64,000 nucleotides of DNA from Treponema sp. (GTDB lineage: Bacteria; Spirochaetota; Spirochaetia; Treponematales; Treponemataceae): positions 2,855 to 66,854 of the forward strand of contig JAAVAO010000015.1 of assembly GCA_014803985.1 (NCBI GenBank). Direction: 5' to 3'. Below, piece after piece: positions 40,974 to 49,855 of the stretch (position 1 is its first letter; every line of letters begins with the position of its first letter). A program made the position numbers and the translations under genes. A model generated the notes under the pieces. The model ran no database searches. It saw only the letters and a list, made by a program, of their open reading frames with translations, and was not told the origin of the DNA.

Positions 40974-43673
40974 CTACTGTGCAGTCCATGTACCGTCTTT
41001 TCCAGTTATCGTTTTGCCAGATAGACCGTCGGTATCCCTCTCTATCTTTTCCCATTCAGATTGCGTGCCATCGTAATGAATGCTTGCAAGCTTTGTGCAT
41101 CCATAAAACGCACTCTTCCCGATGCTCTCCACGCTGCTGGGTATCTCTACACTCGTAAGGTTATTGTACCAACAGAACGCCCATTTTTTGATTTCTGTCA
41201 CATTGTTTGGAATTTTTGCATCCGTCACCGCCAAACCGTTGATGTACAGTATGGCTTTTTCATTGTACAGTGGGTTTGCAGCGGAATTTTCCCAGTCAAT
41301 GGCGCACCAGTCGGCGAGAGTGCCTGTATAAGTTACCTTGGTAAGTCCTGTGCATCCAATGAATGCGTTGCCTCCGATGCTTGTCACGCTCACAGGAATC
41401 GTCACACTCGTAAGGTTCTTGTACCCATAGAACGCATGTTCTTTGATTTCTGTCACGCTGTTAGGAATCACCGCATCCGTCACCGCCAAACCGTTGATGT
41501 ACAGTATGGCTTTTTCATTGTGCAGTGGGTTTTCATATCCTAAAATATCAGAATATCCCCAATCAATGCCACACCAATCGGCGAGAGTACCAGTATAAGT
41601 CACCTTCATGAGATTATTACACATATAGAATGATTTATCCCCGATGCTTTTTACGCTACTGGGAATCGTCACATTCGTAAGATTCGTGCAGTTCTCGAAT
41701 GCGTTATAGCTTATTTTTGTCACGCTTGCAGGAATCGTTATGCTCTCAAGGTTTTTACACCTATTGAACGCATAGTCTCCGATTTCCGTCACACCATCGG
41801 GAATGACGACATTTGAGGGAATTGCATCGGTATACCCAGATACTTTTGTACCGCTTATACTGAGGTACGAGGGAACTCCTAAAACGCCTATCACTCCGTC
41901 GCTACAGCGAATACCCGGAATCCCTATATTATTTCTTCCTTCGATTGCATTCCACTGCTCTTTCGTTCCGTTGAATTGTATTTCCGAAAGGTTCGTACAC
42001 TCAAGAAATGCTTTCCACCCGATGCTTGTCACGCTGGCGGGAATCGTCACACTCGTGAGGTTCTCGCAGTTATAGAACGCGCTCTCCCCAATGCTCGTCG
42101 TACCATCATCCATTGTTACGCTCGTGAGGTTCGTACACCCATAGAATGCCTCTTTTCCGATGTACGTTACGCTGCCTGGAATCGTCACGCTCTCAAGGTT
42201 TGTACACCTAGAGAGCGCAGAGCTTCCGATTCCAGTTACGCCATCGGGAATGACGAGATCTGCTGGGATTTTGCTGGTATATTCTGTCACTGTTGTACCG
42301 CTTACCTTGAGGTATGATGGAACTCCTAAAACGCCTATGTGTCCGTCGCTACAACGGATGCCAGGAATCCCTGTCTTATCGCTTCCTTCGATTGCGTTCC
42401 ATTGCTCTTTTGTGCCTTCGAATTCTATTTCCGAAAGGTTTTCGCATCCATAGAATGCGCTGTTTCCGATGCTTGTCACACTCACTGGAATAGTTACGCT
42501 CGTGAGGTTCTTGTACCCATAGAACGCGCAATCTTTGATTTCCGTTATGCTGTTAGGAATTTTCGCGTCTGTCACCGCTGAATCGTTGATGTACAGCATG
42601 GCGTTTCCATTGTATAGTGGGTTTGCAGCGTAATTTTCCCAGTCAATGGCGCACCAGTCGGCAAGTGTGCCTGTATAAGTTACCTTAGTGAATCCCGTCA
42701 AATAAAATGCGTCCTTCCCGATGCTTGTCACGCTCGCAGGAATAGTTATCATCCCGCCGCTATAAATGAACACGGTAGAACCGATTTCCGTTATGCCGTC
42801 GGGAATGACTATGTTTTCGGGAACGACATAGGTATGTCCCGTCACTATCGTACCGCTTACCTTGAGGTACGAGGGCACTCCCAAAACGCCTATGTTGCCG
42901 TCGCTACAACGGATGCCAGGAATCCCTGTCTTATCGCTTCCTTCGATTGCGTTCCATTGCTCTTTTGTGCCTTCAAATTGTATTTCCGAAAGGTTTTCGC
43001 ACCCCTTGAATGGGTTACTCCCTATGCTTGTCACGCTTGCAGGAATCGTCACAACTGCAAGTTTCGTACAGTTCTCGAACGCACTATCGCCGATGCTCGT
43101 TACGCTTGCGGGTATTTTTACTTCTTTGAGGTAAAAGTCTATGAGGTTATAGCCCTTTTCAAACGCCTTATTCCCAATGCTAATTACACCATAGGGAATC
43201 TCCACCGTCGCCTCGTACCCAGAGTATTTCGTGAGGATGCCGTTTTCGTTTATCGTACCATACTTCCAGGACAACACGGTTCCGCACACTGTGCATTTTC
43301 CGTCACTGTAAGAATGTTCGTGTACGGTGATTGCACATTTCGCTTCCTTGTCGCCAGACTGTGCGGTGATGGTCGCGCTGCCTACCTTGACTGTTGTGAC
43401 TGTGCCGTCGTTATCTACCGTCGCAATTGTTTTGTTGGAAGACGACCATTTCACAGTCTTGTCATCCGCGTTTTCCGGTTTTATCGTTGCCGTCAGTTTT
43501 ATCGTCTCGCCAAGCGTGAGTGTGAGAGTCGTTTTGTCAATTGTTACACTCTCAACCACGATAGGGGTGGGGGCAGGTTCATCCTCTTCCTCATTCTTAC
43601 ATCCAAAGCATACAAGCGTGATTGCGCATGCAGCCAATATCAAAATACGCTTCCGTTTCGTATTTTTCTTCAT
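40974..43673 (-). CDS. BspA-like leucine-rich-repeat lipoprotein with Ig-like (Big_2) domain
   Basis: An 899-residue lipoprotein. The signal peptide ends with lipobox V-C-F-G-C (Cys about 25). A Big_2 Ig-like domain follows (about 40-118: S-V-T-I-D-K-T-T-L-T-L, W-S-S-S-N-K-T-I-A-T-V-D-N-D-G-T-V), then a short C-x-x-C segment (H-E-H-S-Y-S-D-G-K-C-T-V-C-G). The rest is many LRR_5 repeats of the form G-x-x-A-F-x-x-C-x-N-L-T-S-V-T-I-P-x-S-V-T-S-I, as in the BspA/LrrA adhesins of treponemes and oral anaerobes. Several repeats are nearly identical in DNA (a 77-bp perfect block occurs twice), so copy number could change by recombination. GGAG precedes ATG 43673. Probably a surface adhesin. Confidence 0.9.
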   Translation of the reverse strand: MKKNTKRKRILILAACAITLVCFGCKNEEEDEPAPTPIVVESVTIDKTTLTLTLGETIKLTATIKPENADDKTVKWSSSNKTIATVDNDGTVTTVKVGSATITAQSGDKEAKCAITVHEHSYSDGKCTVCGTVLSWKYGTINENGILTKYSGYEATVEIPYGVISIGNKAFEKGYNLIDFYLKEVKIPASVTSIGDSAFENCTKLAVVTIPASVTSIGSNPFKGCENLSEIQFEGTKEQWNAIEGSDKTGIPGIRCSDGNIGVLGVPSYLKVSGTIVTGHTYVVPENIVIPDGITEIGSTVFIYSGGMITIPASVTSIGKDAFYLTGFTKVTYTGTLADWCAIDWENYAANPLYNGNAMLYINDSAVTDAKIPNSITEIKDCAFYGYKNLTSVTIPVSVTSIGNSAFYGCENLSEIEFEGTKEQWNAIEGSDKTGIPGIRCSDGHIGVLGVPSYLKVSGTTVTEYTSKIPADLVIPDGVTGIGSSALSRCTNLESVTIPGSVTYIGKEAFYGCTNLTSVTMDDGTTSIGESAFYNCENLTSVTIPASVTSIGWKAFLECTNLSEIQFNGTKEQWNAIEGRNNIGIPGIRCSDGVIGVLGVPSYLSISGTKVSGYTDAIPSNVVIPDGVTEIGDYAFNRCKNLESITIPASVTKISYNAFENCTNLTNVTIPSSVKSIGDKSFYMCNNLMKVTYTGTLADWCGIDWGYSDILGYENPLHNEKAILYINGLAVTDAVIPNSVTEIKEHAFYGYKNLTSVTIPVSVTSIGGNAFIGCTGLTKVTYTGTLADWCAIDWENSAANPLYNEKAILYINGLAVTDAKIPNNVTEIKKWAFCWYNNLTSVEIPSSVESIGKSAFYGCTKLASIHYDGTQSEWEKIERDTDGLSGKTITGKDGTWTAQ
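42343..42419. repeat. 77-bp perfect direct repeat inside the LRR gene (second copy 42898-42974)
   Basis: 42343-42419 is the same as 42898-42974, 555 bases apart and in the same frame (it encodes part of the K-E-Q-W-N-A-I-E-G block). A shorter block of about 48 bases encoding the D-A-x-I-P-N repeat is shared between about 41218 and 41473. Recombination between such blocks would delete or add whole LRR units in frame. Confidence 0.85.
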
Positions 43674-44311
43674 TATAATTTTCTCCTTTTTTATAGAATA
43701 TATTTCTGACGTCAACGACGGCATTCTCGTAGAAAGCAAAAGTGTTGCTTGTGCTACGGAAAGCCGTCAATTGTGGTTTTTATATGATTGTTGAGAGATG
43801 ACAAGTGATTTGTTGTGCTAAACAGAAGCCATGCGAAGTTCTGCGATTTTAGGGGAGAAAAAAAATTCGCGCACAGAGATGGTGATGTCAGTGTGCGCGG
43901 AATGAGATTTGTAAGTATGTTTGGGTGATTTTTATATGCGGAATGCGCTTTTGGTGCGGAAACTAGTCTATTGTTTGATAAGTGTGAGGGGGGGGGGTAG
44001 TTGCTATTGAAAGTTTAATGCCACCAATTTCTTGCATGGAAAAATTGCAGGATAAGTGGGAGCGCGTGCCAAAAGAGGCATCCTCGCACCGCATTTTTAG
44101 AGGCTTTTTTTCTGCAATACTGTTTTTGTAAGTAAACTTCATCATTTTTATGTCAGGTTCTTCCTAGAAATATAATTATAGCAGTTTTTCACTTTTTTGT
44201 CATAAATAATTTATGTATGTTTAGTGTAACGTAGCAACAAGCCGCCCCAATAATATAAAAGTGTAAAATTCGAAGTCATTGCATTTCCTTTTGATAGGTT
44301 GTATACTAAAA
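43674..44311. other. long upstream region of the LRR gene with a G10 tract
   Basis: No convincing gene in about 640 bases. A run of ten G lies at 43988-43997. On the minus strand a 60-codon frame (44145-43963) reads across it but has no recognisable feature. The tract is about 315 bases upstream of the LRR start and could affect its transcription if slippage occurs; alternatively it is neutral. Confidence 0.45.
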
Positions 44312-45049
44312 ATGCAAATGGCACATATAGATATAAAAGAGAATCTTGGTTTTGTTTTATCTCAAATAAGAAGCGCAGAAAAGAATGCGGGACGTGCAGA
44401 GGGAAGTGTAAAACTTCTTGCAGTGAGCAAATTTCATCCTGTATCTCAAATTGAAGAGGCGATTTTGGCAGGACAGTTGTATTTTGGGGAAAACCGCGTG
44501 CAGGAATCCATTGAAAAATTCCCTGCAATTTTGAAAAAAAATACGGGTGTGCATCTTCATATAATCGGGCAGCTTCAAACAAATAAGGTCAAGAAGGCAG
44601 TTGAAATTGCAACATGCATAGAATCCGTTGACAGAATGCCACTGCTTATGGAAATCGAAAAGCACTGTGCAAAAATTGAAAAAAAGATAGAAGTCCTTTT
44701 TGAACTCCACACGGCGGAAGATTCAAAGTCTGGTTTTGCAGACTTACAGACTCTTGAAGAGGCAGTGAAATTTGTATTTGACGGAAACGCTCCGCATATA
44801 ATTCCAAAAGGATTTATGACGCTGGCACCGTTTACCGATGACGAAGAGAAAATCAGAGCGTCATTTAAAGCCTTGAAACACGCTTCATCTATTCTCAATG
44901 AAAAATACCCTTGTAATATGACAGAACTTTCTATGGGGATGTCAGGGGATTATAAAATTGCCATTGAAGAAGGATCTACCGAAGTGCGCATTGGAACGGC
45001 AATCTTTGGTGAAAGGGATTACTCACAGCAGGGAGCAGTTGCAAAATGA
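44312..45049 (+). CDS. YggS/ProsC-family pyridoxal-phosphate homeostasis protein
   Basis: A 245-residue protein of the fold-type III PLP family. K-L-L-A-V-S-K-F-H-P places the PLP Lys at about 40. F-G-E-N-R-V-Q-E, H-I-I-G-Q-L-Q-T-N-K and the C-terminal E-L-S-M-G-M-S-G-D-Y-x-x-A-I-E-E-G-S-T-E-V-R-I-G are all standard YggS motifs. It buffers free PLP and has no known substrate turnover. It heads an overlapping run to 47476. The start at 44312 (or 44318) has no strong ribosome binding site. Confidence 0.93.
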   Translation: MQMAHIDIKENLGFVLSQIRSAEKNAGRAEGSVKLLAVSKFHPVSQIEEAILAGQLYFGENRVQESIEKFPAILKKNTGVHLHIIGQLQTNKVKKAVEIATCIESVDRMPLLMEIEKHCAKIEKKIEVLFELHTAEDSKSGFADLQTLEEAVKFVFDGNAPHIIPKGFMTLAPFTDDEEKIRASFKALKHASSILNEKYPCNMTELSMGMSGDYKIAIEEGSTEVRIGTAIFGERDYSQQGAVAK

Positions 45050-45669
45050 AAATAAAGGCTGTTGCCATTATGCTAGTGTTTTCTCTTTTTATAAATCTGT
45101 TTCCTTGTTTTTCTGATACGGCAAATACAACTCCTGAACCATATAAAGAGGATGAATTTCCGTCATGGCTGTCTGATTTGCGGCGTGCAGAAATTATTAC
45201 GCTTGGAGCAATGCCTTTCGTTGTTCTTGATGTGGAGCTTGCCTATTCTCTTGGAACATTTGCCGCTCATGGTTTTAATACAGAGTATTTCAAAAATCCA
45301 TTTGCCAGTTCAAGTGAAAACGCATATACCACTGAAGAACAAAAAAACCTTCTTTTGATTTCACTTGGCATTTGCCTTGGCATTGGGATCACGGATTTTA
45401 TTGTAAATCGAGTGAAAAATTCAAGGCGTGCAAAACGAGCGTTGGCGCAGCAAAATAAAAATATACAGATTGAGCCGATTTCAGAGAATCCCGATGCAAC
45501 GTTGATTCCTCCTCCTAATCGAGATCGCAAACGAGGTAAAAAGAAAAGTAAAGAGACTGTTCAGGTGCAGAAAGTTGAAGAGCAAACAGAAAGAGACGGC
45601 ACAGATATTTCAACTGATGAGATTATAGATGAAAATCCAATGGAAGTTGAAACGTGGGTGGATGAGTAA
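45046..45669 (+). CDS. hypothetical secreted/membrane protein
   Basis: A 207-residue protein with a signal-like hydrophobic start (5-22), W-L-S-D-L-R-R-A-E-I-I-T, two further hydrophobic stretches (about 48-65 and 100-115) and a charged, Lys/Glu-rich C-terminal tail of about 85 residues. No motif recognised. It overlaps YggS by four bases (ATGA) and its stop overlaps the RluD-like start (TAATG), so it is co-translated with both. It may be an inner-membrane protein peculiar to spirochetes. Confidence 0.6.
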   Translation: MKIKAVAIMLVFSLFINLFPCFSDTANTTPEPYKEDEFPSWLSDLRRAEIITLGAMPFVVLDVELAYSLGTFAAHGFNTEYFKNPFASSSENAYTTEEQKNLLLISLGICLGIGITDFIVNRVKNSRRAKRALAQQNKNIQIEPISENPDATLIPPPNRDRKRGKKKSKETVQVQKVEEQTERDGTDISTDEIIDENPMEVETWVDE

Positions 45670-46670
45670 TGTTTTCTTTCACTTTAAAAGTTCCGCCCGA
45701 TTTTGAAAATTCATTTCGTTTGGATCAGTATGTTGCATTTGCAAAAAGCGAGATGAACCGCTCAAAATTAAAGGCGTGTGCGCAAAGCATATTGCTCAAT
45801 GGAAAAGAAGCAAAACTTTCTGCAAAAATAAAGCCGAACGATGTGATTGATGTGTTTTGGGAAGAAAATATTCCTGAAAACATAGAGCCTGAAAATATAC
45901 CGCTAAAAATCATATATGAAGATGAAAATGTAACAGTGATAAACAAAAAGCAGGGGGTTGTAACGCATCCCGCTGCTGGAAATTGGAATGGAACGCTTGT
46001 GAATGCGCTACTGTTTCACTGGGGCAAGGAAGCCGTTCCCCAACTAAAAGAGGGGCGGACGAATGAAATTTTGCAAAAGAGGAGACCTGGCATAGTTCAT
46101 CGTCTTGACAAGGATACTTCTGGTGTGATTATAACGGCGAAAAATCGAGAAACCGAAAAATATCTTGGCAGTCAATTCAAAGAACGGCTTGTTCAAAAGG
46201 AATATGTCTGCATTGTTTCAGGTCGTCCTCCTGCCTCTTCAGGCGACATACAAACGTGTATTGCCCGCGATCCAAAGAATCGCCAGAGATTCAAAGCGTT
46301 TGATATTACTGGCGAAGAAGGCAAATTCGCTCGTTCAATTTATCATTGCATTGCGTGTTTTGGAAACTATTCGCTTATGCGAGTGCGTATAAAAACAGGT
46401 CGCACCCATCAAATTCGAGTTCACATGAAATATCTCGGCTGTCCGATTTTGGGTGACAAATTGTATGGAAGTCAGAGCAAACTGTTTCCAAATGCAACGT
46501 TGATGCTTCATTCACGGCAAATGATTTTAAAGCTTCAAAATGAAACGACATACAGACGATTTAAAGCGTCAATTCCTGAAAGATTTTTTGAAGTCTTGCA
46601 TATTTTGAAAAAGACATATCCAAAGGAAGTTCTGCCGAAGGAGTGCAAAAAGTGCAAGGCATATCGATAG
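45669..46670 (+). CDS. RluD-like 23S rRNA pseudouridine synthase
   Basis: A 333-residue RluA-family enzyme with an N-terminal S4-like RNA-binding domain (about 10-75) and the catalytic domain: G-I-V-H-R-L-D-K-D-T-S-G at about 139-150 holds the catalytic Asp (about 145), and K-T-G-R-T-H-Q-I-R-V-H is near 240. RluD-type enzymes modify 23S helix 69 uridines; RluC is the alternative. It starts at ATG 45669 overlapping the previous stop. Confidence 0.88.
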   Translation: MFSFTLKVPPDFENSFRLDQYVAFAKSEMNRSKLKACAQSILLNGKEAKLSAKIKPNDVIDVFWEENIPENIEPENIPLKIIYEDENVTVINKKQGVVTHPAAGNWNGTLVNALLFHWGKEAVPQLKEGRTNEILQKRRPGIVHRLDKDTSGVIITAKNRETEKYLGSQFKERLVQKEYVCIVSGRPPASSGDIQTCIARDPKNRQRFKAFDITGEEGKFARSIYHCIACFGNYSLMRVRIKTGRTHQIRVHMKYLGCPILGDKLYGSQSKLFPNATLMLHSRQMILKLQNETTYRRFKASIPERFFEVLHILKKTYPKEVLPKECKKCKAYR

Positions 46671-47476
46671 TGCATTTTCCAACTGAAAGAGAACCGTTTG
46701 CAGTGATTATAAAAAATCGAGGGCTTCCGTCCGCACCTTTGTCCGATTTTGACACGCAAAATGCATTCTCCTATGCGGCAAGTGCAATTCCATGTTTGCG
46801 AAACGTTCATGGCAGAAAAAAAATTGAACACGGTCTTTTGCATCGCATTGATACAGAAACGCAAGGTTTGCTGTTGATAGCCGCCACTCAAGAATTTTAT
46901 GATTTTATGCTTGCAGAACAAGACAATGGGGAATTTCTAAAAACATATCGAGCGGAGTGTGAATTTTTGGCAGATAACTCTCGAATTTTGGGTGGCTTCC
47001 CAAAGGAGTTTCAATTACCAGTGCATTTTTTTGATGAAGATAACCTTGATTTTAAAAAGCATGTACGTTCTACAATCACTGTGGAAAAAATGAATAGGGA
47101 TGGCACTGAAATTTTTGAAATATGCTCTTATTTTAGGAACTTCGGCAAGGGAAGTAGGGAAGTCCGCCCAGTAACAGAACAGTCGGGTAGGGCTGCGGAA
47201 AAGAAACGCTGGTCTAAAAAACTGTATAAAACACAACTGAAGATTTTAGAGCGACATGGCAACACTATTTTTGTTGAGTGCTCACTAAAAAACGGTTATC
47301 GTCATCAAATCCGCTGTCATCTTGCATGGAACGGCATTCCGATTATAGGTGACACATTATACAACTCTTGCGACAAACATGCAGTTGCAAAAAAACGTGA
47401 AATGCATTTTAAAGCCTGTGCTCTCGATTTTTTCAATCCAGTTACAGAAAAGAGGATGCATTTTACGATGAATTAA
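46652..47476 (+). CDS. second RluA-family pseudouridine synthase
   Basis: A 274-residue enzyme without an S4 domain. G-L-L-H-R-I-D-T-E-T-Q-G-L-L-L (about 61-75) keeps the catalytic Asp but replaces the usual H-R-L-D-x-x-T-S-G by H-R-I-D-T-E-T-Q-G. G-Y-R-H-Q-I-R-C-H is the second RluA motif. Its target RNA is unknown. GTG 46652 is taken as start because AAGGAG lies about nine bases upstream. It overlaps the end of the RluD-like gene by 19 bases. Confidence 0.8.
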   Translation: MQGISIVHFPTEREPFAVIIKNRGLPSAPLSDFDTQNAFSYAASAIPCLRNVHGRKKIEHGLLHRIDTETQGLLLIAATQEFYDFMLAEQDNGEFLKTYRAECEFLADNSRILGGFPKEFQLPVHFFDEDNLDFKKHVRSTITVEKMNRDGTEIFEICSYFRNFGKGSREVRPVTEQSGRAAEKKRWSKKLYKTQLKILERHGNTIFVECSLKNGYRHQIRCHLAWNGIPIIGDTLYNSCDKHAVAKKREMHFKACALDFFNPVTEKRMHFTMN

Positions 47477-47529
47477 CAATCGATTAGAAAATGCCTTGCA
47501 ATAGGATATGTTGACTATTGCGAAGCCTA

Positions 47530-47613
47530 TACCCGAAGAGAGACTTGAACTCTCATAGGAATACTCCCACTAGGACCTGAACCTAGCGCGTCTACCAATT
47601 CCGCCATCCGGGC
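47530..47613 (-). tRNA. tRNA-Leu (anticodon CAG)
   Basis: Minus-strand cloverleaf of 84 bases: 5' acceptor GCCCGGA pairs with TTCGGGT (two G-U). It has D-arm G-G-C-G-G-A-A-T-T-G-G-T-A-G-A-C, an anticodon stem-loop CTAGG-TTCAGGT-CCTAG giving CAG, a long class-II variable arm, and a T-arm with GTTCAAG. No CCA is encoded. The promoter lies at 47629-47657. Confidence 0.93.
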
Positions 47614-47628
47614 TTCTATACTATTTAC

Positions 47629-47657
47629 ATTATAGCAAATAAAATGCCGAGGGTCAA
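47629..47657 (-). promoter_or_regulatory. sigma-70 promoter of tRNA-Leu
   Basis: On the minus strand TTGACC (47657-47652) and TATAAT (47634-47629) are 17 bases apart, and the tRNA begins 16 bases after the -10 box. Confidence 0.75.
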
Positions 47658-48042
47658 TACATAGATCACTTGTAACAATAGCAGGAATTACATTTTATAT
47701 ATTTCTTGGGAAAAGGGTCGTTAAAATTTAAAAAAAAAGATTTTTAACAGTGTGTAAAATGTATTAAATAGTATAAATATTTATACAGCGTAGTGTTGAT
47801 TTTTATTCTTTTTTGATTATATTTCTATGCTATTGATAAAAACCATGCATGCAATGATGATGTTTTTCGCTATTTTCAAATACAAATAAATCGTAAATTA
47901 TCATACCTCTAAAAATCTTAAAAAAGTTAATAGATAAAAGCGATTCAAAAAACAGAGGATACATTGCCAATTTGGGAGATTAAAAATGAGTGTAGGGGGC
48001 AAAAGATATAAAAAATCTTATGATTTTGTAAAGTTGTTGTGG
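47658..48042. other. intergenic region without recognisable gene
   Basis: About 385 AT-rich bases between tRNA-Leu and the TrpR-like gene. Only a TATAAATATTTATA palindrome near 47775 stands out. I see no gene, RNA motif or clear terminator. Confidence 0.4.
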
Positions 48043-48363
48043 TTACTTATCTTTTTCTGCAAGTTCCAGCATTTTTAAGAATGCGCTATTTTTTCTTTTT
48101 AGCTCCTTTGAGCCACGTGTGATTTTACAGAGGGACATATTGTATTTTTTTGCAATTTCGCGTTGGGGAAGTCCCGATGATATTTCCTTTACCAAAAGCC
48201 ATCTTTCTGCAATGTTTTTTCTTTCTGACTTTGTAAAAAGACAGCTAAAGAAGTCCATAAGAAAATCTTTGTCGGAAGTGGCTGCAATCAGAGCGCAAAC
48301 TTCTTTGTATGATTTTTCTAGCTCTATTAGTTTTTTCTCATCTTGCCAGTCAACTTCCGCCAT
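48043..48363 (-). CDS. TrpR/YerC-family DNA-binding protein
   Basis: A 106-residue helical protein. Residues about 42-100 show the Trp-repressor-superfamily pattern: F-T-K-S-E-R-K-N-I-A-E-R-W-L-L-V-K-E-I-S-S-G-L-P-Q-R-E-I-A-K-K-Y-N-M-S, then I-T-R-G-S-K-E-L-K, the recognition helix region. YerC/YecD and chlamydial TrpR belong here. No tryptophan biosynthesis genes are in the window (trpS is 7 kb away), so its target is unknown. It may regulate the fumC/dehydrogenase genes that lie just upstream on the same strand, or act elsewhere. Confidence 0.82.
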   Translation of the reverse strand: MAEVDWQDEKKLIELEKSYKEVCALIAATSDKDFLMDFFSCLFTKSERKNIAERWLLVKEISSGLPQREIAKKYNMSLCKITRGSKELKRKNSAFLKMLELAEKDK

Positions 48364-48432
48364 TATTTATGCCGCCTTGAATAATTTACAATGTGAAATA
48401 GTGCAACAATATACCTTTAGTAAAATCAAGCG

Positions 48433-49818
48433 TTATTTTTTATACGCCATTTCCTCAGGCTTGAAAACTTCATCAAATTTTTCCGCCGTAAGAAAGCCGA
48501 GCGCAACACACGCTTCTTTTAGCGATATGTTTTCATCAAACGCTTTGTGCGCGGTTTTTGCAGCGTTTTCATAACCTATGTATGGATTCAAGGCTGTCAC
48601 TAGCATAAGCGAGTTGTACAGATTGTGGTGCATTTTTTCCTTGTTTGCCGTTATTCCACGAGCGCAGTTGTCGTTGAAACTTATCATTGATTCTGCAAGC
48701 AAACGCACGGACTGAATAAAGTTGTAGGCAATCACAGGCATAAATACATTCAACTCAAAATTACCTTGACTTGCGGCAAAACCAATTGCTGAATCATTTC
48801 CCATAACTTGAACGGCAACCATTGTAACCGCTTCGCACTGCGTGGGGTTCACTTTTCCAGGCATTATAGAACTTCCCGGTTCATTTTCCGGAATATGAAT
48901 TTCGCCGAGACCATCGCGAGGACCTGAAGCAAGCCATCGAACGTCATTTGCAATTTTCATCATATCGCATGCCAATGCTTTTACTGCGCCGTGTGCAAAA
49001 ACCAATTCATCCTTGCTGGTGAGCGCGTGAAATTTATTCGGCGCAGTCACAAAATCCTTTCCTGTAATTTCAGAAACTTTTTCTGCTACAAGAGCGTCAA
49101 AACCGTTCGGTGCGTTAAGTCCTGTTCCGACTGCAGTTCCACCAAGGGCAAGTTGCTTTAAATAGGGCAGAGACGACACAATCATTTCACGATCTCGCTC
49201 AATGCTCGTTCTCCATCCAGAAATCTCCTGATCAAATGCAATGGGCACTGCGTCTTGCAAATGTGTTCTTCCTGACTTTACAATGCCTTCATTTTCTTTT
49301 TCAAGGCGTTTGAATGTTTCAACAAGGGTGTCAATTGCAGGAAGCAATTTGTCTTCCAACTCACAAACAGCGGAAATATGAAGTGCGGTTGGAAATGTAT
49401 CGTTGGAAGATTGGCTCATATTGATGTCATCATTTGGATGAAGAATCTTTTTTCCTGCGATTTCGTTTCCTCTGTTTGCAATTACTTCATTTGTATTCAT
49501 ATTTGACTGAGTGCCGCTTCCTGTTTGCCAAACTACAAGAGGAAAATGCTCGTTTAATGCACCTGATATAACTTCATCGCAAGCCTTTTCAATTGCAGAA
49601 AGTTTTTCAGAAGTCATTTTTTCAGGTTTGAGGGCATTGTTTGCACGAGCGGCGGCCTTTTTCAGGTAGCCAAACGCCTTTGTGATTTCGCGTGGCATCG
49701 TTTCAATTCCAACGCCAATTTTAAAATTTTCGTGGCTGCGCTCTGTTTGTGCCGCCCAGTATTTATCGACGGGAACTTTCATCTCGCCCATAGAGTCATG
49801 CTCAATTCTGTATTCCAT
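48433..49818 (-). CDS. fumC: class II fumarate hydratase
   Basis: A 461-residue enzyme of the fumarase/aspartase superfamily: T-G-S-G-T-Q-S-N-M-N near 98, catalytic G-R-T-H-L-Q-D-A, and the signature G-S-S-I-M-P-G-K-V-N-P near 315. It interconverts fumarate and malate. The downstream position of the dehydrogenase gene's product step (malate to oxaloacetate) and the 37-base gap suggest one transcript. Length is normal for FumC. Confidence 0.95.
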   Translation of the reverse strand: MEYRIEHDSMGEMKVPVDKYWAAQTERSHENFKIGVGIETMPREITKAFGYLKKAAARANNALKPEKMTSEKLSAIEKACDEVISGALNEHFPLVVWQTGSGTQSNMNTNEVIANRGNEIAGKKILHPNDDINMSQSSNDTFPTALHISAVCELEDKLLPAIDTLVETFKRLEKENEGIVKSGRTHLQDAVPIAFDQEISGWRTSIERDREMIVSSLPYLKQLALGGTAVGTGLNAPNGFDALVAEKVSEITGKDFVTAPNKFHALTSKDELVFAHGAVKALACDMMKIANDVRWLASGPRDGLGEIHIPENEPGSSIMPGKVNPTQCEAVTMVAVQVMGNDSAIGFAASQGNFELNVFMPVIAYNFIQSVRLLAESMISFNDNCARGITANKEKMHHNLYNSLMLVTALNPYIGYENAAKTAHKAFDENISLKEACVALGFLTAEKFDEVFKPEEMAYKK

Positions 49819-49855
49819 AAGATCTCCGTGTTATAACCAATTGCACTGAAAATGA

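Noticed and set aside
40974..43673. Plus-strand frames of 90-291 codons opposite the LRR gene
   Set aside because: They are repeats of the LRR coding sequence read in reverse and have no ribosome binding sites.
43963..44145. Small minus-strand gene of 60 codons across the G10 tract
   Set aside because: No ribosome binding site or recognisable motif, and compositional features are those of intergenic sequence.
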